Below, in pieces: positions 30,169-40,342 of a stretch of 64,000 nucleotides of DNA. The number at the start of each line of letters is the position of its first letter. Position 1 is the stretch's first letter. The DNA comes from Liolophura sinensis (taxonomy: Eukaryota > Mollusca > Polyplacophora > Chitonida > Chitonidae), in NCBI RefSeq assembly GCF_032854445.1, contig NC_088299.1:3383001-3447000 (forward strand), written 5' to 3'. The translations under genes were made by a program, and so were the position numbers. Below the pieces are notes generated by a model, which searched no databases, was not told the DNA's origin, and saw only the letters and a list, made by a program, of their open reading frames with translations.

Positions 30169-31100
30169 TCAACTGGCGAAGTCACAGAGGACGTTTCGGC
30201 TTTTGTCTATTTCTACAATATTGTTGAATTCGGCGTAGCACACCAAGTTAATGGTTTCCGGCAGTGGCCTGGCAAACCGCACCTCCAGGCGCAAATCACC
30301 TCTCTGGAGGTGCAGGTACGTTCTGACGAAATTCCCGGTTTAAAAGTCAAGTGTCAGGGGCTTGACAGGATTTTGACCTCCGCTGACATGCAAGGAAAAT
30401 GGACGTGCTGGAAATGGAACGGGCTTTTAGCGTAGCTCCAGTCAAAAGCCGTGTTGCTCACACATCCCACCACAAAACTTGTCGGTAAGCTGCCCATAAA
30501 CAGGTTTTTTTCGTTAATGAGTGCGTGGCCTTTGGGCAGGGAGAAATACTTGGTCAGCACGCGGCGGGTACTTGGCAGGGGCTTTGGCAAACGCTTTCGA
30601 GTGCCCCAGTTGAACACCGCTGGTGATTTTGACTCCTCCAAGCGGGTCTTGTGGTCGAAAACCTCCTCACTGGACATCAAGGCAAACGCGTCCTTGGACG
30701 GCGTAAGTCGGATGCGGACGCTGCGGATGTTTGTGGGTTTCCCCCGGGCTCTGCCCGGTTTCCTCCCACCATAATGCTGGCCGCCGTCGTATAAGTGAAA
30801 TATTCTTGAGTACGGCGTAAAACACCAATCAAATAAATAAATAAATAAATCGGATGCGGACGCTCACGTTGTTCAGCAGGTGAAGCCGTTGCAGGAACAT
30901 GTCGCAGTGCAGGCGCCCCAGCATGTCAACCGACCGACTTTGGGCCGTGAGTTGAAGCCGTTTGCAAAATCCCGTGTTGGTCTCATCCGTGTCGTAAAAC
31001 ATCCCTGGGATGACTGTAGGCATCCCAGCGACCTTTTCGAACGCTGGTGTCGGCCGGGGGTAAAGTCCACAAATCAAAGTCACTGCTGACCGAAGGGCAA
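30169..31100 (-). pseudogene. Major capsid-like protein (F54H12.2-like family), interrupted (copy 1)
   Basis: Family usually annotated as 'uncharacterized F54H12.2-like', found beside protein-primed polymerases in invertebrate elements; a double-jelly-roll capsid role is inferred. Visible on minus: an N-terminal DFDLWTLPPADTSVRKGRW near 31070, LTAQSRSVDMLGRLHCDMF (30900-30960), KNLFMGSLPTSFVVGCVSN (30460-30520), FHFQHVHFPCMSAEV, and C-terminal CYAEFNNIVE before the stop at 30169. Damage: part of the N-terminal half is missing, a SINE-A sits at 30723-30849, and about 125 bp are missing near 30310 relative to copy 2. The 5' end runs into the gap. Confidence 0.75.
30708..30864 (+). mobile_element. 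5'-truncated SINE-A inserted in the capsid-like gene, with target-site duplication
   Basis: SINE at 30723-30849, flanked by direct 15-bp repeats TCGGATGCGGACGCT at 30708-30722 and 30850-30864, with an AATAAATAAA tail. Clean evidence of LINE-type retrotransposition. Confidence 0.92.
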
Positions 31101-31300
31101 NNNNNNNNNNNNNNNNNNNNNNNNNNNNNNNNNNNNNNNNNNNNNNNNNNNNNNNNNNNNNNNNNNNNNNNNNNNNNNNNNNNNNNNNNNNNNNNNNNNN
31201 NNNNNNNNNNNNNNNNNNNNNNNNNNNNNNNNNNNNNNNNNNNNNNNNNNNNNNNNNNNNNNNNNNNNNNNNNNNNNNNNNNNNNNNNNNNNNNNNNNNN
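31101..31300. other. Assembly gap (200 N)
   Basis: Exactly 200 N, the form used for scaffold gaps of unknown size. Flanking sequences are homologous: the right side restarts at the equivalent of 25772. Confidence 0.99.
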
Positions 31301-31324
31301 AGTCTTAAGAATAAATTATGCTGT

Positions 31325-31588
31325 CTAGATTGTCTACTCGTATAATGTGATGCCTTTGTTGTGAGACTGGTTGATCCATATCAGCATAATGCCTCGGACA
31401 GGGAGGCTTACTTGCCTTCGGTATAAGCCGTCTCAGTGAATCAGCATTATATAAAAGAATGGTGGAAATCAGTCCGGCAACAAGGAGGCACATTGCATAC
31501 ACTCTAAGGACTCCGTCGTCATATGACAGGAAAATTATTATGTGCGACGTTAAACCCCAAGCACTCGCTCACTCATCCACTCACTCAA
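31325..31588 (+). repeat. SINE-B copy (copy 2 of duplicated segment)
   Basis: Same insertion as at 25790 but with the 3' part complete (GACGTTAAACCCCAAGCACT, then CACTCACTCAAC), so the insertion predates divergence of the two copies. Confidence 0.8.
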
Positions 31589-32269
31589 CGCTTTACGGTG
31601 TACAGGCCGTTATGCTTTAATTATGTAGGCTTACGTTTATATGTTTACCCGCTCTTATAAGTTTCAGAAGTGCTGTCTTATTCAGGTTGCGGGACTACGA
31701 AAGAGCTTGCCAAACTGGTAACATCTCTACATATATCCATATATTTCATATACAGCTGATACAAAAAGAGACTATAAAAACAAAGAAACAAACCAATGAA
31801 AAAATTGCAAATAACACATCGTTAGTTGATAACCCGCGTGGAAAGCATACCAGTTCACATGAAACATTAGCTTTTATCAGCTATATAGAATTAATATATA
31901 TGTATATCGTATGTAATATTGTAATGGAATTCTAGATTGTGTTGCCAGTAAAACTATATTATATGACATAAAGCGCACGCCTGATGGCAAATGCTTTAAT
32001 AATGAATGTTAAATTTGCGAAGGAGGCCTATATTAATATGCCTCTATGTACACACAAAGGCACTGTGTGTGTGATCAGGCCGCAGATATACTAATGCCGA
32101 TGATTGCGATGGGTGTATGAGTATCCATATAACTCATGGCATGTCAGTGCATGAACAGAAAAAGTGAATAAGGCCTTTTCCACGCATTCCAGATAGTGCA
32201 TGAGTAGTATAGAAGGGGCAGTTGACGTCGCATTGAGGAGGCGTTTTTGGGGAGGTGAAGGTGTGTCGT

Positions 32270-32700
32270 TGATTCCGCGCTCCCATGAGCGAGCGAGGCG
32301 CATGCGCCCGATATCAGGGACCAATGAGCGTAGCTCCGTTAGCAGACGCGTGACGTCACGCGTGACGTTATGCGCGAGAAAAGCTCCTTCAGCTCCATTT
32401 TACACCAAAACTGACCAATGGGTGAGCTACATTTCGCGCCGAAACTGACCAGTGAGGCCCGTGACGACAAGCCAGAGCAGCTCCTTCAGCTCCATTTCGC
32501 GCCAAAACGGACCCAATGGGTGAGCTCCATTTCACGCCAAAACTGAGGTCACGCGTGAGAGCAGATCGTTCAGCTCCATTTCGCGCCAAAACTGACCAAT
32601 GGGTAGACTCCATCGGCGCCAAAACTGACCAATGGGTGATCGCGCGGTTTTAGCGCCTGAATTTCGTTGACGTACGCGTTGACGGGATAAAAAAAAGGTG
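32270..32700 (+). promoter_or_regulatory. Putative S-phase-type promoter (copy 2)
   Basis: Matches 26740-27135. Perfect TTTCGCGCCAAAA at 32495-32507 and 32579-32591, variants near 32397, 32439, 32536 and 32613. Full CRE TGACGTCA at 32351-32358; several GACCAATGGG boxes. An AT-rich GGGATAAAAAAAAGG follows at 32684, a possible TATA-like element just before the coding region. Confidence 0.6.
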
Positions 32701-32734
32701 TGTGAAGAGAGTGAAGCCTACTCCTGCTATCCTC

Positions 32735-35078
32735 CTAGGAGGAGAGGCTTCGGCAAAGAGTGGGTTACTTGTCAGACGTGTGCCAGGCACTTTTATAGGC
32801 GGAGCGATTACCAGTGACATGAGGAGACACAGCACGCCGAGCGGAGAGGTCCCATGGTTACTTGCGGCACGTGTGCCACGCACTTTTCTAGGTGGGACAA
32901 CTGGCTGCAGCATGAGCGGATGTACCACGCGGAGGAGGAAAGAGGAGGTTCACGTTCCTAACCTGCGCCCGGACGTTTCCCCGACTAAGACCAGCCCGTG
33001 TTTTTCATCTCTACCGGTGATCCCCACGCGCTAGTCGAACTGATGATGGCTTACCTCAATACCATCAGCGAGACCAGTAGCGCCTATCTCACAGAGTGTT
33101 ATGCCAACATCCTGGACGAGTTAGACGAGCGCATCGATCCCAACGACACCAAAACCGTCTTACATTCGGCGAGTGCAGGACAAATTCGTCGTCTATATCA
33201 ACCATCTCCCCGTCCTCGGCTTCAGTTCGGGGAACTACGACCTGAACTGTATCAAACAACAGCTTCACCCCCACCTGGTCAAGGGCGGTGATTTGAGTGT
33301 GTTATCAAGCGTAACAACAATCACACGGCAATCAGCACGCCGCAGCTGAAATTTCTGGACATTGAAAATTACCTGGCCCCTAATTACCTAGGTGGTTGAA
33401 AGCTTATGACTGCCGCGTCACCAAAGGCAAGTTTTGTTATATCTACATAGACTCCCTTGCCCGGCTGGAGGAAACGGCGCTGCACGGGGCGCCGAGTATA
33501 AGAACCTGTAGGAGACGTGGAGGAATCACGGCATGCGCACCGTAAAAGACTTGCTGCGGTGATATAACACCTGGACGTGATCCCCTTCATGGAGGCGGCG
33601 GAGAAGATAGTGGTGTTCTACCAAACATGCACGTCGACGTCTTGAAAGGCTGTATTAGCATACCAGGGCTCATCCTCCACTACTTGTTTCCACTATTTGC
33701 TCTCCGTGTTCGCGCTAATCAGTGAGAAAGACAAAGACATGCACGACTGCCTAAAGAAAACATCGTGCGCGGGCCGAGCATCATCTTTCATCGGTACCAC
33801 GAACGAATCGTGACACGTATGCGGGGAGGTAAGCTCTGTAAGCGGATCGTTGGTTCGATGCTATCGCATTGTACTTGGCCTTCCTTGCCTCACCCATGCC
33901 GGCGGGTCACTACATCCGATGGCGATGTGACGGAGAGAAGTTCGTTCCGTCTGGCTGAAAAATGGCTGGAATGGCAGTCGCACCACCTGGGGATATACAT
34001 CCAGCCCCGCCTTAGCCATACGGAGAAACGTGTTAGTGATAGGCAGCTCCGCGTAGACGGGTTCACTCACATCGATGGATGTCCCATCGTCTTCCAGTTC
34101 CACGGTTGCTATTACCACTACCACGGCTGTCACCTGAATCACCCACGCCAGGGTGAGCTGCGCTACAACGACCCGAGAGGTTTGACACCTCAAGACTTGT
34201 GCCTGGAAGTGGACAACAACGAAGCGTACGTCCAGTCCAGATGTGAAAATCTGTGACCTGACGAAGACGCGCAAGTTACTGGAGAATGCCGTACCCTCGA
34301 CCAAATCGATGACGACACCTTCGAAGTGGTGAGCAGCAAGTGGGCCATTCGTCACAAGCTACCATTGCAAATAGGATGTATGGTGTACCAATATGCCAAA
34401 CTCCGTATGTTGGAATTTCCCTATGATTTCATGACTCGTTTTTTTACAAGGCGGACGAGAAGTACGGCGAGATGGACACGGACTTCGCGTACATGGCCTG
34501 GTCTGACCCGGACTGGGAATCCCTCTTTAAACCTGAGCTGCGGGCGGTATGCGTGGCGGAGCGGGACAAATTGGTCACCTCGACGCGACCACTACGACTT
34601 TGATAAACGTACGCCGGTGTTCTTCAAAGACGAGTGAACTGGCGACGCTATCGTCCGTTTGTGTTCGAAGGCATACTATTGCTACGGCGGGAAGTCGAAC
34701 AGTAAAGACAAGGTCTCCTGCAAAGGCGTTAGCGCTCGGGGGGTGGAGAAGGGACGTTTACCTCTCCGTGTTGCGCAATCACCAAAGAGTGGAGTGGTAT
34801 GAACCGAGGTGTGCGCATGCGGGGAAACAGCATATATTCCTTCACACAGCACAAAGGCACTTTCACTTATTTTACGGGAAGCGCAAGTACTGCCGGACGG
34901 TGTGAGCACCACCTACCTGGATAATAAAGCTGACTATCCCCGACGGTTATATACCATGTCCTTATCGATTGGTGACTTGCGATTATCGACTTGAAACGCT
35001 CCTTATGGACTACGAATGGTATACGAATGTCGGACATGAGGCTTATATTTATAATGTGTTGCCTCGAAGGCTAAATAA
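32735..35078 (+). pseudogene. Protein-primed family B DNA polymerase, degenerate (copy 2)
   Basis: Same architecture and same internal palm deletion as copy 1. The first zinc-finger segment here is not stopped after its second Cys but has a later stop, while the second finger is partly changed, so the two copies carry different damage. Recognisable blocks: exonuclease region near 33220, PSIIFHRYHE (33775), a restriction-endonuclease-like block with FQFHGCYYHYHGCH (34095-34135), LPLQIGCMVYQYAKLRMLEF (34350-34410), and a DTD-type motif C as MDTDFAYMAW near 34480. Many frameshifts. Confidence 0.83.
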
Positions 35079-35663
35079 ATACAAGTCAAAACACCACTGT
35101 ATGCGAGTGTCATTTTCTCTTTATTCATTTTTTTTTCATAACATGGTGGAACTGGAAAAAAACATGGGAAGACCGTTATTACAGCCCACTGGCTGGTGGA
35201 GTGTTAAAAAAAGGGTGCTGGACCCAAAAATTCGAACACCATTAAGCGTTATCGTATGTCGGGCACGACATGGGACGACCTCGAGTCCGCTGGGTTAAGT
35301 AATACACGCAATATTGTCCACACACTGCCGTGTCCAGACTCTGCAGCCGCTGATCATTCCACGTCCAGTGGTGTGTCCTCCGGTGAGAAAAGCGGTGATA
35401 TGGGTGTGGAGGGGTGGGAGTCCGTACGAATCAAAGTATTCTCCTCGGAGACGGGATGGGTTTAGGCACACGTCTGAAAACGGCTACCCAATGTTGTCCC
35501 GGGCTGAAACACGTGTCTGTGTTGATGATACAGGCCCAGGGTGTGTTGGTCTCTTGGTGAGGGAGGTGGTCTCAAGTGTAGACATCCCCCAGCACGGGAG
35601 CCCGTAAATACGTCCACCTGTAGCACACGTCGCAATTGCACCGTGCCCACGTTGTTTTGTTTT
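35079..35663. other. Spacer between polymerase and capsid-like gene (copy 2)
   Basis: Counterpart of 29587-30168; no supported gene. Confidence 0.35.
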
Positions 35664-36046
35664 TCAACTGGCGAAGTCACAGACGACGTTTCGGCTTTTG
35701 TCTTTTTCTACAATATTGTTGAATTCGGCGTAGCACACCCACGTTAATGGTTTCCGGCAGTGGCCTGGCAAACCGCACCTCTAGGCGCAAATCACCTCTC
35801 TGGACCGGTCAGTTGGTGGTCGTCATGGAGATTGGGGGTCATTTCGAAACAAAACAGCGTGTTGCCTTTGGCGAACGTGGTGCGAAGGACGGAGTTCCCC
35901 TCGTCGTGAAACACTTTCCCCGTGTTGGTAAAAAGGTGCAGGTACGTTCTGACGAAATTCCCGGTCTCAAAGTCGAGTGTCAGGGGCTTGACAGGATTTT
36001 GACCTCCGCTGACATGCAAGGACAATGGACGTGGTGGAAATGAAAC
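35664..36046 (-). pseudogene. Major capsid-like protein, C-terminal remnant (copy 2)
   Basis: Minus frame holds FHFHHVHCPCMSAEV, LHLFTNTGKVFHDEGN, LFCFEMTPNLHDDHQL and the C-terminal CYAEFNNIVEKDKS before the stop at 35664. Everything N-terminal is missing: the next sequence upstream belongs to the minor capsid-like gene. The deletion differs from the damage in copy 1. Confidence 0.75.
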
Positions 36047-36055
36047 GCTGCGAAG

Positions 36056-36893
36056 CGTGGTTTGGTGCGTAGAGGTTGGCGGGAGAGCGTGCGTCTTCTG
36101 TGACCAATAGACTGGTGAGGACGAGTGGGGAGCGTTTTCTTGGTCCTGCAAGCAGGTGACGAGCGGGAGCGGTGCGTCGGACCTCCCGTTTTATAGACGC
36201 GTCTCTCACCCTGTTCATTTTGACCAGCAGCCTGGGCATAGCGGCCGGCTTTGGCCACCAGCTGTCTTTCTCCCTCCAGAGCATGTCGTGTCAAGGCCTG
36301 GCTCACCGGCACTCCCTCGTCCCACACGTCGTCCATGAGTGAGTGAGTGAGTGCTTGGGGTTTAACGTCGTACTCAACAATTTTTCAGTCATATGACGAC
36401 GAAGGAATCATTAGGGTGCATGTACGTGTAATGTGCCTCCTTGTTGCAGGACGGATTTCCACCGCTCTTTTATTTAGTGCTGCCTCACTGAGACGACTTA
36501 CCGAAGGCAAGCAAGCCGCCCCCGCCCGAGCCATTATACTGATACGGGTCAACCAGTCGTTGCACTATCCCCTTTATGCTGAACGCCAAGCGAGGAAGTT
36601 ACAACTTCCTCTTTTAAAGTCTTAGGTGTGACTCGATCAAGGATTGATCCTGGATCTACCGGTCCCGAAGCGGACGTCGTCCATGACATTTAGTCCGGCA
36701 CGTAACGCAGTTTTTCCAACGCTCCCACAGCAGGCTTTAACAAGGGCTGCGCCATTATGATGAAACTGCCAAGCAAGCCGTGATCGCGCTGTACAACGGC
36801 ACCCCAAAACACACGTAACTCACCTCCGCCAGCTTGCTTGGTGTAATAGTGGATGTAGGATCGGTACATGGCGAGGTTGTCTACGACGCTCAT
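36056..36893 (-). pseudogene. Minor capsid-like protein, split by a SINE-B
   Basis: Starts MSVVDNLAMYRSYIHYYTKQ, followed by AGGGELRVFWGAVVQRDHG and a hydrophobic stretch (IIMAQPLLKPAVG). This Gly-rich and amphipathic N-terminus resembles the small internal capsid protein (pVI/pX-like) next to the penton gene in Maverick-type elements. The basic C-terminal part continues at 36056-36338 beyond the inserted SINE. Family call is by position and composition. Confidence 0.5.
36326..36686 (-). mobile_element. Full-length SINE-B insertion with 13-bp target-site duplication
   Basis: SINE at 36339-36673, from GAGTGAGTGAGTGCTTGG to the head ending CCCGAAGCGG. Flanks ACGTCGTCCATGA at 36326-36338 and 36674-36686. 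It interrupts the minor capsid-like gene. Confidence 0.93.
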
Positions 36894-37688
36894 TGCAAGG
36901 GTAATGCGCGCCGCTGTCGAAAGTGAAGTGTCAGCACCACTTTACCGCGTTCAAATGCGACAGGTTGGCCCGCATCGTCCATAATATCAATTTCCACCGT
37001 CGTGAAATGATTGCGCCGCGCGGGAATGTATTCCACGCGTTGGAAGGTCTTGGAGATGTGTTGCCCGCAGCAGCGGCGCCAGCTTGTCTCCCGCCACACG
37101 CGGTTCAACAATGTCCATGTACACGTACAGCATGGGTGTGGTGGCATGCAAATCCTAGGCTCCGATATGCAGCAGATCCGCCGGCCTCATGAGCCAATCG
37201 TACGGTAAATTCATGAGATGCTTCAGACGCGGGCAGAAACTGAGCCCCAGTTGTTTCTAAAACCGCAGGCTGCATTTCCGCTGCATATCATTGAAACTGA
37301 ACGTCAAATAACCGGCGTGAGCCTTGAGTAAAGGAATGTGTGTGTTGGTCAACAAGTCGGTCAAGTCCTTTGCGAGGTCTTTGGGTGAAGGGTAATAGCC
37401 TGCTGGCAATGTTAACTTATGCTTAGAACGGTGTGGGTCCTCTTTGGTGTATAATACATACCACACTTCGTCTTGCCGCACTTGGTACCAGGTACGGCTG
37501 TACCGTATTTCTACCAACCCACATTCCCAGTCACCAGTCAAATGCATGGGCTGTGGCAGTTGGATGCTGAAATGCGTTAAGGTATTGCTGGGGAAGTAGT
37601 CGAGCGAGCTGTTACTGGGCAGCGTGACGTAAAACATGTTGGTGAGGTGATCTCCTCCGGGCGGACTGACCGTATTTTCATCTGGCAT
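36890..37688 (-). pseudogene. Penton/vertex-like protein, broken
   Basis: Opens MPDENTV, then FYVTLPSNSSLDYFPSNTL, HFSIQLPQPMHLTGDWECGL and AGYYPSPKDLAKDL, and is closed by a stop at 37257. After frameshifts the C-terminal block VEYIPARRNHFTTVEIDIMD and FERGKVVLTLHFR follows. This two-part arrangement is the protein routinely found between the capsid-like and ATPase genes of these elements. The vertex role is inferred, as is typical for a single-jelly-roll partner. Confidence 0.65.
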
Positions 37689-37794
37689 CGGTATTTAATA
37701 CGGACTCCACTTTAGCGGGGTTACTTTAGTGGTGGCCGCGTGAACATGTCTAAGAGCCGCGGCTCGACCAAGGCCTGTTACTTGGCGTGCTGCA

Positions 37795-38034
37795 TTATCT
37801 CCCAACTATACTGTTAATGATGCCACCGATGAGGGCTGGAGCGGAGGTCGGGATGGTGGGGGGGGGGGGTGCGTGCGAGCAGCGCTCCAATGAATCCACC
37901 GCGTTGAACATTCCGTCCTTTCTTATGCAGGGGAATACTTTTTTGACTAAGGTGCAAAGCGTCTTGTGCCGCTTTAACTTCCCCTTCTGAGCTCGTGATA
38001 GTGGAAAGTTTCCATTTAACACATTTTGGCACAT
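37795..38034 (-). pseudogene. Small basic protein with RGGF motif, frameshifted
   Basis: A Lys-rich N-terminus (KGKLKRHKTLCTLVKK) in one frame and, in an overlapping frame, KKGRNVQRGGFIGALLA. A short basic protein ending in RGGF plus a hydrophobic segment is common in this gene cluster. A G11 tract at 37858-37868 marks a likely slip site. Confidence 0.4.
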
Positions 38035-38881
38035 TCACACAAACACCGAAGTAAAGCTGGATCGTTGCCGCCTAGCAAGTGGTTCGTAACGTTGGAGCCG
38101 GTGTAACATTGCGGGTGGCTTATGTGGAGGCAACTGATTCGGCAGATCGTGCATACGAAGTTTTATGACTTGGGCAGGTAGGCGTGGTGGATGTCCCCGG
38201 GGAAAGTCGCAGGTGGTCGGGTGTGGCTTTCTTGAAACCCACAACAAGTACCCGTGAGGTTCGGCGGTGGCATCCTCAAACGCCTCGCGCAAGTACTGCG
38301 TCCGCCCCGGAGCCATCTGTTTAGCCATCGTGGTAATTTGAGACCAAGAAGCGTGCGTTCAGACCGATTGTGCTATGATCTTTTGTGGAACTAGTTCTGC
38401 ACGATGCACACCACGCTGATATAGCGGTGGTGGCTGCATTTATAAAGAGTTTTGTCATGCAGGGTTTTCTTCGTTCGCTTCGGCCATCAAATCGTCCCCG
38501 ACGAACGTCCGCTCCTCCGGGTCGAATGCTGACTGGCTGGGCACACCCTCTTCAAACAGAACGTTGGGTAGCGTGGTGTACAACGGCTGCCACTCCCTGT
38601 AACATTAGACCACGCGTTGCGGGGGTGAGAGCTTGAGAGCGCACCACCAACCGTTTCACAAACGTGGACTTTCTATACCCCGTCGGTCCGCTGACGATGG
38701 AGGTAAACGGATGCTCCCATCGAGTATGCTCGGATGGAGAAGCTGGGTGAGTCAATCTGGCTGGTCGTACGGGTGAGGGTGAGGGACAGTGCGTGAGGTC
38801 GCTGCGGTCACCGCCGCCGTCACCGCGGGTCGACTGGTCTTGGAGGGGCTGCACGCTGAGTTCCGCGGCCAATCCACCCAC
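38035..38881 (-). pseudogene. FtsK/HerA-type genome-packaging ATPase, degenerate
   Basis: Walker A region reads VSGPTGYRKSTFVKRLV near 38670-38690: the second Gly of GxxGxGK(S/T) is replaced by Arg. Downstream, FEDATAEPHGYLL (38250-38285) marks the C-terminal part, followed after a frameshift by sequence typical of the family end. The intervening Walker B region is scrambled by frameshifts and deletion. A packaging motor function is known for the family and lost here. Confidence 0.7.
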
Positions 38882-38992
38882 TTATACTCCGATGAACAAA
38901 ACTCCGAGCACGGCTGCCACGGTGCCTTTATTCTCGCGCAAGCCTTGTACCCACTGATCCATCCCTTGAGGTAGGTCGATAGGGAGTGACAT
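38882..38992 (-). CDS. Short frame with predicted membrane segment upstream of the ATPase
   Basis: 36 codons: MSLPIDLPQGMDQWVQGLRE followed by a hydrophobic TVAAVLGVLFIGV ending at TAA 38882-38884. The hydrophobic stretch continues in frame beyond the stop, so it may be a truncated small membrane protein or chance. Confidence 0.3.
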   Translation of the reverse strand: MSLPIDLPQGMDQWVQGLRENKGTVAAVLGVLFIGV

Positions 38993-39010
38993 TCACCTCC
39001 GTCCTTGGGG

Positions 39011-39775
39011 TTAAATACGTTTGACGTCCGTGGCCGGCACCCAAGAATTAAAGCTGGGTGTATTGCCGACCCACTTCACCCAACAGTACAGTTTTCCTTG
39101 GCGACGTTCCCTTTTTAAGATCTTCTCCACCTGACAAAACCTGTCTGCCGCGGCCGTCACCGGTTACAGTTCGGTCTCGCAATACGTCCAGGGCAACCGT
39201 TTCCCGTTGAAGTCCTCCAGTGTGAACAAGACAGGCTGGCGAGGGTGGGTGCGGACGATGTGGAACATTTCTGTGCTCCAATTCGGGAGGTACGAATTTT
39301 CGAACTTCCCTTTCACTTTACGCAAGAGGTGATAACGGTACACCGATCGTTAGGACGAGGGTGGACCGCACAAGGCTTGACGCACTTCTTTCTGATTCTA
39401 GGTGGTGACTTCGATGGGGGACGCCGTTCTCTTTGGCAAACGCTGCCATGTCGCCAGGTCCGCCTGCCAGTGACTGTCTATACCCCCAACCACAACTCGG
39501 TTACTAGGGTAGCGCTGTGGGGCGGGACGGTGCAGCATGTGCGTGTCCTGCTGGGCCAGTCAAGCCGACACTCGGGCCCGACTCATTTTGAGCCCATGTT
39601 GCCGGGCTGCCTTGAGCAAGGGCTGAACGCCGCTGTAAGCCAATAAATGGATGGAGAACTATATCTACCGGGTTTGAGTCTCTGCCCATGAGCGTTCTCT
39701 GATCCCTCTTCCGTTCCTGCCGCCGTTCCGCAGAATCAAAGCATTTAACAGCTTCTTATTCTGTCTAAAATAAAT
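39011..39775 (-). pseudogene. Retroviral-type (rve) integrase with C-terminal chromodomain, internally deleted
   Basis: Would insert the element into host DNA. N-terminal helical part and SNRVVVGGIDSHWQADLATW (39430-39500), where the Asp of QADL is the first catalytic acidic residue. The core after it is mostly missing. The C-terminal part resumes at KGKFENSYLPNW (39285-39320), with LFTLEDFNGKRLPW and the chromodomain-like KLYCWVKWVGNTPSFNSWVP ending at TAA 39011. Frameshifts at 39170 and 39350. Confidence 0.72.
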
Positions 39776-39960
39776 ATAAATATAAAGAAAATATCAAAAG
39801 AACAGATAAATAAATTAAAGTAAAATTAAAACAAAGCTTTATATGACGGCTCAGATGCCATACTGTATGACGTTTACTGACTTTCACTCGAGTTCTTCAC
39901 CGAATACACAGAACAACGTACCTTTTTAATATAAGGGCACACTCACAATCTTCAGACTAA

Positions 39961-40342
39961 CTTAAAGGATACATGAAATGTTTGGTTTCTATTTCTTAAT
40001 ATGGAGCAGGGTGTGACACGACGAATAGAAGTACAAAAGGCTTCTCAGCTTTGCGATGTTAGCTGTCAAACCAACTTGTTGTGAGGTGGAGGTGGGGGGG
40101 TGGGGGGTGGAAGAGATGTCGATTTGGGGACGCGAAACTGGCCCCGTGTTTCCAGTATGTTCATCGATGACATCATTTCCGAATATTCCCGACCATTGAC
40201 GGAAAATATGCATGAAATAGAGAGGTAATTAAGGAATACAAAATATGCCTCACATATGTTTTGAGGGGTATGGGCCTGTCTTTCTTCATTTTCATTAAAA
40301 CTATACTCTTCGTTTTACAGCAACTTTTCAGGTGTCCTTTAA
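39961..40342. mobile_element. MITE-like element (family E), copy 1
   Basis: Bounded by CTTAAAGGATACA at 39961 and TGTCCTTTAAG at 40332-40342, which are inverted copies. Internal sequence matches 41906-42362. A G-rich tract at 40088-40110 is inside. No coding capacity. Confidence 0.65.

Larger units (their letters stand above)
25772..31100. mobile_element. Adintovirus/Maverick-like element, copy 1 (left part, ends at assembly gap)
   Basis: Includes a left flank with a SINE-B end, a promoter-like repeat region, the DNA polymerase remnant (+) and the capsid-like gene remnant (-). It corresponds base by base to 31301-36045 with roughly 2-5 percent differences by eye. Divergent polymerase and capsid strands, and the gene set present after copy 2, fit protein-primed polB elements of invertebrates (Maverick/Polinton, adintovirus). 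No terminal inverted repeat was identified. Confidence 0.8.
31301..39775. mobile_element. Adintovirus/Maverick-like element, copy 2 plus the remaining structural and integrase genes
   Basis: Order: promoter-like repeats, polymerase (+), then on minus capsid-like C-terminus, minor capsid-like, penton-like, small RGGF protein, packaging ATPase, small membrane-type frame, rve/chromodomain integrase. This set (polB, integrase, ATPase, capsid proteins) defines Maverick/adintovirus-type elements. All genes are broken. Neither end shows a terminal inverted repeat I could recognise. Confidence 0.85.

Noticed and set aside
31101-31300. True tandem duplication of the viral-like element
   Set aside because: Not excluded, but the breakpoints coincide exactly with the gap edges and the divergence is allele-like, so unmerged haplotypes are the simpler reading.
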